Source of the DNA: Methylococcales bacterium
Lineage (GTDB): Bacteria; Pseudomonadota; Gammaproteobacteria; Methylococcales; Methylomonadaceae
Reading direction: 5' to 3'
DNA length: 64,000 bases
Assembly (NCBI GenBank): GCA_026399075.1
Contig: JAPLRR010000030.1
Location: 1-64,000 of the forward strand
Made by a program: the position numbers and the translations under genes
The notes under the pieces: generated by a model
What the model was told of the DNA's origin: nothing
The model's database searches: none
Seen by the model: the letters and a program-made list of their open reading frames with translations, nothing else
Shown: in pieces, positions 1 through 7,100 of the stretch
Layout of the letters: every line of letters starts with the position of its first letter
How positions within the stretch are numbered: position 1 is the stretch's first letter

Positions 1-243
1 GTTTGGAAACTCACGACACCGTGTTACCACGATGCCGCTTCCTCATACTACCAAGGCGTACGGACAATTCCTTGGACGGGACTTTAACCCGCTAGATTTA
101 TTGCTGTTACTGCGAACGGTCAGGCCTTACAATTTACACTCTTATTGCTAGAAAATGGATTAAAATGTAAGGATTGACTCTCCGTCTCACGAGCGAACTA
201 AAGCTCCAGACCATCCAATTTATCATTCAGCTAAAATTGTTAC
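1..243. other. Left-edge region, no supported gene
   Basis: No gene can be supported here. A short open frame runs in from the window edge on the plus strand (bases 2-151), but I do not recognise its product. Bases 118-170 form a dispersed repeat that recurs near 15.1 kb. Confidence 0.4.
118..170. repeat. Dispersed TTACAATTTACACTC repeat, copy 1
   Basis: About 53 bases beginning GGTCAGGCCTTACAATTTAC and ending TTAAAATGTAA closely match bases 15099-15152. The ends TTACAATTTA and TTAAATTGTAA are inverted repeats, so the unit can fold as a hairpin. The GGTCAG lead-in resembles other GGGGTCAGACT repeats in the window (about 906-975 and 10811-10950). Confidence 0.6.
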
Positions 244-477
244 TTATACGCTATGCGATTCAACATAAGCATCTAGCAAGCGGCGTATCATGCGTTGGTA
301 TTGGGTGTTATTTTTGGCCGCTTCTGACTTGAAAAACTCCACGCTTTTCTTACTCAACGCTAGGGTGACTTTAACCCCTTCTTCGTTGAAAGCTAATTCG
401 GCGGGTGAGGGCAGAAAATCTGCAATGACCTTAACGTCGCCCAAGGGTTCATTGGTGTATTTTATTTTCGCGTTCAT
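244..477 (-). CDS. brnA: BrnA-family antitoxin
   Basis: A 77-residue ribbon-helix-helix antitoxin of the BrnA type. The C-terminal half carries the family signature (VTLALSKKSVEFFKSEA, then YQRMIRRLLDAYV), which forms the DNA-binding and dimerisation fold. The ATG at 477 is preferred over an in-frame upstream codon because an AAGGCAAGG ribosome site precedes it and because it overlaps the end of the toxin frame by 29 bases, as in brnTA operons. The cognate brnT just upstream is split by a 101-base insertion, so this is probably an antitoxin without a working partner. Confidence 0.8.
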   Translation of the reverse strand: MNAKIKYTNEPLGDVKVIADFLPSPAELAFNEEGVKVTLALSKKSVEFFKSEAAKNNTQYQRMIRRLLDAYVESHSV

Positions 478-870
478 AGATTGCCTTGCCTTTGCGCCAG
501 TAGCCAGCGCCAATAATTCGAATAACAGCGGAACGATAGGTAAACCGCACGGTTAAAATGCCACCACCAACCGCTCCGAAACAATAGAAACGCTCTTCGG
601 TTTGGCTATGGGATTCGTCTTTGGCAATATAGGAGCCGAAGCTGGTAAAGCGACATTTGAAATACCCTCACCCTAACACTCTCCCAAAGTGAGAGGGAAC
701 CTTGTGTCGCCTTACCAACTTCGTACTCTAATAATACGAAGGGGGATCAGCAAAGGCATATTGGGCAACGGCAAATGAAATGCCGTGCTTTGCTTGATTC
801 AGCGAATATTTTTCTGCATCCCATTCGAGTTTGTTTTTGCCATAATCTAAGGATAACAGTTGCCCATATT
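449..870 (-). pseudogene. brnT: BrnT toxin, split by a 101-bp miniature element
   Basis: Both halves of a BrnT RelE-fold RNase toxin can be read on the minus strand. The N-terminal half (about 870-741) encodes KLEWDAEKYSLNQAKHGISF and FADPP. The C-terminal half (about 629-449) encodes KDESHSQTEERFYCFG, then RIIGAGYWRKGKAIYE. Between them lies an inserted 101-bp repeat identical in length to two others in the window, which brings in an immediate stop. No ATG is in frame at the expected N-terminus, so further decay is possible. The antitoxin gene downstream is intact. Confidence 0.8.
630..730 (-). mobile_element. 101-bp miniature inverted-repeat element, copy C (in brnT)
   Basis: This is a 101-bp element with imperfect terminal inverted repeats of about 26 bases (TAGAGTACGAAG at one end, TAGGAGCCGAAG at the other) around a CCCTCTC/GAGAGGG core. 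It differs at only three positions from the copies at 24064 and 24735. One flank is TA; the other reads AT. There is no coding capacity, so movement would need a transposase encoded elsewhere. Confidence 0.85.
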
Positions 871-877
871 GTTCGCC

Positions 878-981
878 ATATGTTTGTATGGGTCATTTTA
901 ATCAAAGGGGTCAGACTTTAAGGTATCCACACGAATTAATCAAAGGGGTTAATGAAAGTGGTCAGACTTCATTCCCTGTTC
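878..981. repeat. ATCAAAGGGGTCAGACT repeats
   Basis: Two nearby copies of the motif ATCAAAGGGGT (one followed directly by CAGACT, the other by AATGAAAGTGGTCAGACTTC) occupy this stretch. The motif recurs at 10811-10950, where it forms an inverted pair. This is typical of REP/RAYT-like dispersed elements. Confidence 0.5.
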
Positions 982-1136
982 CTTAAATCGCCCAAGCGTA
1001 TCTTGGCACTGATGCTGGCATGACACTCTGTCTTTTAGTCTATGGCGCTTTGGAGTACCGTATTCGGCAAACACTCCAACAACAGCTTAACTTACTCGGC
1101 GAACGTTATGTTCTCTTATATGCTAGTTCTGGGTAG
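982..1136 (+). pseudogene. Transposase C-terminal remnant (IS1634/IS4-like)
   Basis: The translation reads KSPKRILALMLA in one frame and continues one base out of phase as MTLCLLVYGALEYRIRQTLQ. Together they match the C-terminal region of IS1634-type DDE transposases, where an ALxxVMTLxLLVYALAE-like segment is characteristic. Only about 50 codons survive, with a frameshift near 1019 and a stop at 1134. It is a dead fragment between the TA module and the methyltransferase gene. Confidence 0.5.
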
Positions 1137-1357
1137 CAAGGGTGCGGAATGTCGGGTAGACGATAACCCCCATCGACGGGCGTGGCCTAGCAATTAAGCC
1201 CGCAATACAACACTGAACACCTGAAAGTGAGGAGCTTGGGTGTTGGTATGCCCTGCGCTTTTGGTTTATAGTGGCTGGCCCACCCTAACCATCGGCTTAA
1301 TTTGTGGCTCACGTGACAAATTGGTTGGGTTTCATGCTGTTTATCATCAGGGATTCC

Positions 1358-1807
1358 ATGTTTGTTCAAGCGCTGTTTGCATTTTTAGCCTTGCCGGGGG
1401 TTATCGCCTTCGCTGTTCCAGTCAGTTGGCTGTGGGCCAGTTCCCATACCCATATCGTTCAACCACTGGGTTTACTGCCTTTATTGATCGGTGTTTTTGC
1501 CTTGCTGTGGTGTGTACGGGATTTTTACATCTCGGGCAAAGGCACATTGGCACCATGGTCGCCACCCGCCCATTTGGTTAGTATTGGCCTTTACCGCTAT
1601 TCCCGTAACCCCATGTATATCGCTGTGACCCTAATCCTATTAGGTTGGGCGCTAGGTTTTGGCCTACCCGGATTGTTTATTTATGCAGCCAGCGTCGCGC
1701 TAAGCTTCCATATCCGTGTGGTGTTGGGTGAAGAGCCATGGCTGGCAAAGACCTATGGGGCGCTATGGGAGGATTATTCCCGTAGCATCCCCCGCTGGTT
1801 TTGGTGA
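1358..1807 (+). CDS. Isoprenylcysteine carboxyl methyltransferase family membrane protein
   Basis: A 149-residue multipass membrane protein of the ICMT/phospholipid-methyltransferase superfamily. The conserved C-terminal block is clear: LVSIGLYRYSRNPMYIA, the SAM-binding RHPxY-like region, followed by a hydrophobic pair and EEPWLAKTYGALWEDYSRSIPRW. Members methylate lipids, isoprenylcysteines or small substrates at the membrane; the substrate here cannot be told. I chose the ATG at 1358 because CAGGGA precedes it; an in-frame ATG at 1304 would add 18 residues. The gene stands alone. Confidence 0.75.
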   Translation: MFVQALFAFLALPGVIAFAVPVSWLWASSHTHIVQPLGLLPLLIGVFALLWCVRDFYISGKGTLAPWSPPAHLVSIGLYRYSRNPMYIAVTLILLGWALGFGLPGLFIYAASVALSFHIRVVLGEEPWLAKTYGALWEDYSRSIPRWFW

Positions 1808-1917
1808 AGCTTCCTTGGAACGGTAAGGCTTGCGATGGATGTATTCGCTGTTGGGTATGTTGTGCGCCTTTTACATGGTTTGGGTGATGGTTTTTAACAG
1901 CACATGCTATGGTCCCC

Positions 1918-2141
1918 AGCTCAATACAGCAATTCTCATTATGGCTGCATGAGCCGTCATTTTGGCAGGGATGCCAAAATCCAGGGCCATGGAGGGTTGC
2001 TAAGACAACGCATAGGTGCTTGATTTAGCATTGCCGTTACCTTAAGGCTTCACATCCATGTGACTGGATACTGGCATCCCTGCCAGTATGACGGGCGATT
2101 TAAGCGCAGTGGTGTCATAATGAGAATTGCTGAGCTCAATA
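1918..2141. mobile_element. 206-bp miniature element with 9-bp target duplication
   Basis: Bases 1927-2132 begin CAGCAATTCTCATTATG and end with its exact complement CATAATGAGAATTGCTG. Inner arms (about 1952-1982 and 2066-2098) are also inverted repeats carrying TGGCAGGGATGCCA. The element is flanked on both sides by the 9-base direct repeat AGCTCAATA (1918-1926 and 2133-2141), the signature of a transposition event. It has no coding capacity and is a non-autonomous element of unknown family. The rest of the 1808-2370 gap shows no supported gene. Confidence 0.85.
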
Positions 2142-2370
2142 TCGCTTCATTATCAAGTTGGTTGTTACATGTTACAATCGGTAATGGGCGGAATTTAACG
2201 CTTTTACCTGCAAGCCTTGGCCAATAATGTGCTTTTTGCAAGTGATCGCGGTCTTTTTCGCATACGGATTGCTTATTTACCCGCTTAAAAAATATCCATT
2301 ATGTTTGTGGATAAGCACCAACCTGTATTTCCCCGTGCCCGCCATTCAACCTTTTATTTAGGATCAACCC

Positions 2371-2823
2371 ATGTTTGATGACTTACGCGACCTCTACCAA
2401 GAGGTGATTTTTGACCACAACCGTAACCCGAGGAACTTCCGGGTCATGGATAACCCCGACCGTAAGGTGGAAGGCTTTAACCCCTTATGCGGCGACCGTT
2501 TGACCCTGTATTTAAAAATGGCCGGCGACACCATTGAAGATGCCAGTTTTCAGGGTTCGGGTTGTGCCATCTCCACGGCATCGGTTTCCTTGATGACCGA
2601 AATTGTTAAAGGTAAAACCGAAGCCGAAGCCGAAGCCTTGTTTACCCAATTTCATGAAATGACTACTGGCAAAGACGAGCACTTTAACCTTGAAGCCATA
2701 GGCAAATTGGCCGTTTTGGCGGGTGTGCGCGAATATCCTGCACGAGTCAAATGTGCAACTTTGGCATGGCACACCTTGGATGCCGCCCTTAAAAACGAAC
2801 AACAGTCCATTTCTACCGAGTGA
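2371..2823 (+). CDS. sufU: SUF-type Fe-S cluster assembly protein SufU/NifU-like
   Basis: A 150-residue U-type protein for iron-sulfur cluster assembly. The three cysteines of the family are present: C40 in PLCGD, C66 in GSGCAIS and C128 in RVKCATLAW. The aspartate after the first cysteine is the usual zinc or cluster ligand partner. The N-terminal LRDLYQEVIFDHNRNPRNF is diagnostic of the SufU branch, as is the roughly 20-residue insertion relative to IscU. A TTAGGA ribosome site precedes the ATG. No sufBCDS genes lie in the window, but rsmJ and a Rieske ferredoxin follow closely. Confidence 0.93.
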   Translation: MFDDLRDLYQEVIFDHNRNPRNFRVMDNPDRKVEGFNPLCGDRLTLYLKMAGDTIEDASFQGSGCAISTASVSLMTEIVKGKTEAEAEALFTQFHEMTTGKDEHFNLEAIGKLAVLAGVREYPARVKCATLAWHTLDAALKNEQQSISTE

Positions 2824-2853
2824 TTGCGCCCGGTCTACGTTACGGAACCAAGG

Positions 2854-3642
2854 ATGGAAACAACTAATCCCGCTACCGCTTATTCTGGCAAACTGGCTGT
2901 GCTGTTTGAAGGCACAGGCGATAGCCTGTTGTCGCAACAGCTGGCGGAACGCTTGGCTGTGCCGTTTAAACAGGCCTCAGAATCGGGTTTGGAAAACTAC
3001 CCGTTTTATTTATGTTGGCGTGAAGGGGGTTTAAAACTGCTGGATAAGGAACTGCTTAAAAAAGGTGGGCTGAGTGTGGATGTTGAACCCCGCAATGGCG
3101 AACAACGATCTTGGCCTGCGCCTAAAATTGATGCCTTGGCCCAGGCTTTGGGACGTAAAACCCAGACGGTGGTTGATGCAACGACGGGCTGGGGGCAAGA
3201 CAGTTTGCATATTTTTCGTATGGGCTATCAACTGTTGTGCATAGAGCGTTCCCCCATTATGGCCGAATTGCTGGCAGATGGGTTTAACCGTTTGGCGGCG
3301 CTCGATTGGATGCAGCGGCTTAATTTACAACCCCCGACCCTGCTTAGCGGCAATGCCATTGAGCTGTTGGCAACGCTAGCAACGCCGCCGGATTGTATTT
3401 ATCTGGATCCAATGTTTCCACCTAAACGCAAAAAATCCGCGCTGCCTAAAAAATCGATGCTGGTGTTACGCGATTTATTGGGTGATGACCACGACAAGGA
3501 ACAGTTATTTGCGGCGGCGATGGCCGCAACGGGCAAACGGGTGGTGGTAAAAAGCCCGGATTATGCCGAGCCACTGGGCGGCAAGCCCAGTGACAGTTTT
3601 CATGGCAAATTATTACGTTATGATGTTTATTTGAAAAACTAA
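2854..3642 (+). CDS. rsmJ: 16S rRNA (guanine-1516 N2) methyltransferase RsmJ
   Basis: A 262-residue class I SAM-dependent methyltransferase matching RsmJ (YhiQ). Recognisable motifs are VVDATTGWGQDSL (motif I, SAM binding), a later YLDPMFPPKRKKSA (NPPY-like catalytic block DPMFPP with the basic tail typical of RsmJ) and the C-terminal VKSPDYAEPLGG. It methylates G1516 of 16S rRNA in the 30S subunit. The start is uncertain: a TTG at 2824 directly abuts the sufU stop, whereas the ATG at 2854 has only AAGG beside it. The spacing suggests cotranscription with sufU. Confidence 0.92.
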   Translation: METTNPATAYSGKLAVLFEGTGDSLLSQQLAERLAVPFKQASESGLENYPFYLCWREGGLKLLDKELLKKGGLSVDVEPRNGEQRSWPAPKIDALAQALGRKTQTVVDATTGWGQDSLHIFRMGYQLLCIERSPIMAELLADGFNRLAALDWMQRLNLQPPTLLSGNAIELLATLATPPDCIYLDPMFPPKRKKSALPKKSMLVLRDLLGDDHDKEQLFAAAMAATGKRVVVKSPDYAEPLGGKPSDSFHGKLLRYDVYLKN

Positions 3643-3655
3643 TTGAGGTTGTACC

Positions 3656-3976
3656 ATGTCGGATTGGCAAAATGTAATTAATGAAAATGCCTTGGCAGAA
3701 GGCGAAAATATTGTTGTTGATTTAGATGGGACTGATGTTGCCATTTTTAAAATCGAAGGCGCATTTTATGCCATAGAAGATATTTGTTCGCATGATGGGG
3801 CAGAAATTGCCAGCGGCCAGTTGCAAGGTGATGAGATCGTCTGCCCACGCCATGGCGCGCGTTTTTGCGTGAAAACCGGTGCGGTAAAGGCCGCGCCCGC
3901 TTATGAAAATATCAGCTGTTTTCCGGTTCGGATTGAAAATGGCACGGTTCAAGTCAGGGATGACCGCTGGGATTAA
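3656..3976 (+). CDS. Rieske [2Fe-2S] ferredoxin
   Basis: A 106-residue soluble Rieske protein of the oxygenase-ferredoxin/NirD-like type. The two cluster motifs are complete: CSHDG (Cys-X-His) near residue 43 and CPRHGARF (Cys-X2-His) near residue 62. There is no signal peptide, so it acts in the cytoplasm as an electron carrier or subunit. A GAGG ribosome site precedes the ATG. It lies 13 bases after rsmJ and close to sufU, and similar small Rieske proteins accompany Fe-S assembly genes. Its redox partner is unknown. Confidence 0.88.
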   Translation: MSDWQNVINENALAEGENIVVDLDGTDVAIFKIEGAFYAIEDICSHDGAEIASGQLQGDEIVCPRHGARFCVKTGAVKAAPAYENISCFPVRIENGTVQVRDDRWD

Positions 3977-4157
3977 GATTAGCCATGCTACTGCCATTGT
4001 TTTTCCCCAGCCTTTTGTGTATAAGCTAACTAAATCCCACAAATTAAGTATGGCTAGGCCCTCATTGCCTTAAGTTCAGGTATCAGCAGAGTGCAACGGC
4101 TTTACTCAGTGGCTGTGGGTTTGCCCTTCTGTTGATAACCACTTGTGGATAGCTGCA

Positions 4158-7100
4158 ATGACTACGCTGAAAACTTTCTTGGGTCTTTTTTTCGGTCATT
4201 TAGTAACTGGCCTGACAGCCTTATTCGGGGTGGTGCATTGGCAACCCCCTACTTGGCTGAAGCGGGTGGGCAATGGCTTAACCAAGCTGGTTGCTGTGCT
4301 TATCCAAAAGCCCTTGACCAGCTTATTGGTAGTGTTGGGGCTGGTGCTGATTGGTGCCTCCTCATGGTTTGCTTATGATTGGTGGCAATCGCGCCCGCAG
4401 CCAGTCACCATTAATTTTTCAGTGCAAGCGCCTGAACGGGCAGATATTGAAAAAAACGCGCCGCCCAACCCCTTGGTGCTCAGTTTCCAAGGCTCAGTTG
4501 CGCCTATAGCCCAAGTCGGCAAAGAAATTACCCAAGCTATCGGCATTCGTCCGGCAATAACTGGCCATTGGCGTTGGCAAGATGACAAAACCCTGGAATT
4601 TCGGCCTGATAAAGAATGGCCAGCCGGACAAACCTATCAGCTTACCTTGGCTAAACCCTTAGTCGCCCCGCAAATTAAACTGACACGTTGGGAAGCGGAA
4701 TTTTCTTCCCCAGCGTTTGTCGCCAGCTTGGAAAAAGCGGAGTTTTATCAAGACCCCTTAGACCCGGCGCTTAAAAAAGCGGTCATACAATTACGGTTTA
4801 GCCATCCGGTTGATACGGCATCATTGCAAAAAAACCTGCAATTAAGCTTAAAAAACGCCTCACAAGACCGCAAAGAAGCGCAAGACCTCCCGTTTACCGT
4901 CACTTATGACACACTTAAGCTGAATGCCTTTATCCATTCGCACTCCTTGGCGGTGCCTCGTTATGACCAGCAAGTGGATTTTAGTTTGTCGGGCAAAGTG
5001 CGGGCAGCCAATGCCGACACCACTAACGGCAAGCCCTTAAGCACACAAATTGTAGTCCCCGGCCTTTATAACGGTTTGGCAATTAATGATGTGGCGCTGA
5101 CCATAACCCCAAACAAACAAACCCAACAACAAGATCAAATCTTGGTAATCAACACCACGCTGCCTGTCCATGAACAAAAAATGGCAAAAAACCTGCAAGT
5201 GTGGCTATTGCCTTATGAGAATGAAGGCAGACCGAATAATGGTAACACAGACATGGCTTACCCATGGTCGCCCGACGAAGTGACGGCGGCTGTCTTGGCG
5301 AAAAGCACCCCTGTAGCACTGGATGCCGTACCTGCCGAACAGGAGTTTTCCCAAATCCATGGCTTTCGGGTGCAGGTGGACGTAGGACGGCAGTTGTTTG
5401 TAAAAATCAATAATGGCATCAGTTCTTTTGGCGGCTATCAATTGCCTAAAGTGGAGTTGAGGACGCTGACTGTGCAAGCCTTTCCTAAAGAATTGCATAT
5501 TTTAGGGGAGGGCTCATTGCTCACCTTAAGCGGCGAGAAAAAAATCGGCCTGATGGCGCGTGATTTAAAAGGCATTAAAGTGGAATTGGGACGGGTGTTG
5601 CCAGGGCAATTGCAAAATTTAATTTCGCAAAGCCAAGGTGATTTTGGCCACCCCAATTTTTACGGCGACTTTGGCCAAGACAATTTAAGCGAGCGTTTCG
5701 CCATTGCCATCCCTTTAAGCGCACAAACGCCTGACACACCGAACTACCAATCCGTCGATTTAAGCCACTATATGACAGATGCCCAAGGCCAAAGCAAACG
5801 CGGCATTTTCCTGATGACCGCCACTAACTATGACCCCAGTAAGCCCAATGGTTACGAAAACGCTGAAGCCACCGACAAACGCCTGATTTTGGTCACAGAC
5901 TTGGGTGTCATCGTTAAAACCGAACATGACGGCGGGCAAGTGGTGTTTGTGCAATCCATCCAAACCGGCTTGCCCCAAGCAGGTGCTACGGTGGATATTA
6001 TCGGTAAAAACGGCTTGACCTTGTTCAGCGGGCAAACCGATGTAGCGGGAAAAGTCGGATTCCCCAAACTATCTGGCTTGGAACGTGAACGCCAACCTTT
6101 GATGTATTTGGTGAAATTTCAAGGCGACATGAGCTTTTTGCCGATGGCGCGGGAAGACCGCAGGCTAAATTTCTCACGGTTTGGCATTGAAGGGGAAGCC
6201 AACCCTAAAGATGCCAATCAGCTGAATGCCTATTTGTTCTCAGACCGGGGCATATACCGACCCGGCGAAACTTTCCATATCGGCCTGATTGTCAAAACCG
6301 AAAACTGGGCATTGCCCTTGGAAGGCTTGCCGTTACAAGCTGAAATTACCGATGCCCGTGGCTTGTTGGTGCAAAAAGCCAAAATTAACTTAGGGCCAGC
6401 AGGTTTTAATGAGTTGTCCCATACTACTTTGGAATCGTCACCCACTGGCAATTACACGGTCAGTTTATACACGGTAAAAGATGGCCATACTGACCAGTTC
6501 CTAGGGCAAACCAAGGTTAAAGTGGAGGAGTTCCAACCAGACCGCATTAAAACCACGGCGATTTTTTCCAAGCCTATTACCGAAGGTTGGGTGCATCCTG
6601 ATGATTTGAAGGTGACGGTAAATGTCCAAAACCTATACGGCGCACCCGCCGAAGCCCGTAAGGTCGAGGCCAATATTACCTTAAAGCCCGCCTTGCCTGG
6701 CTTTAAACGCTATAAAGATTACAATTTTTATGACCCGCTGTATGCCAAAGAAGGTTTTGAAGAAGCCTTAAGCGCCGGAACGACTGATGCTAGCGGTAAC
6801 GCGGTATTTGCCTTAGATTTAAAAAAATACACCAAGGCCACTTATCAAGTGCATTTTTTCACCCGTGCGTTTGAGGCCGAAGGCGGGCGCAGTGTGGCTG
6901 CCGAAGCCGATACCTTGGTTTCGGACATGCCTTATTTGGTCGGCTATAAAGCCGATGGGGCCTTGGCGTTTGTGGCCAAAGACAGCCAGCGCCATGTGCA
7001 ATTGCTGGCCATAGACCCACAAGTGCAAGCTACAGCTGTTGAAGGCTTAAGCTTGGAATTGCTGGAACGCAAAGTGTTATCAGTATTGACCCGCCAAACC

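Noticed and set aside
1240-1581. Plus-strand open frame overlapping the methyltransferase
   Set aside because: It shares the region in another frame with no recognisable product; the methyltransferase frame has clear family motifs.
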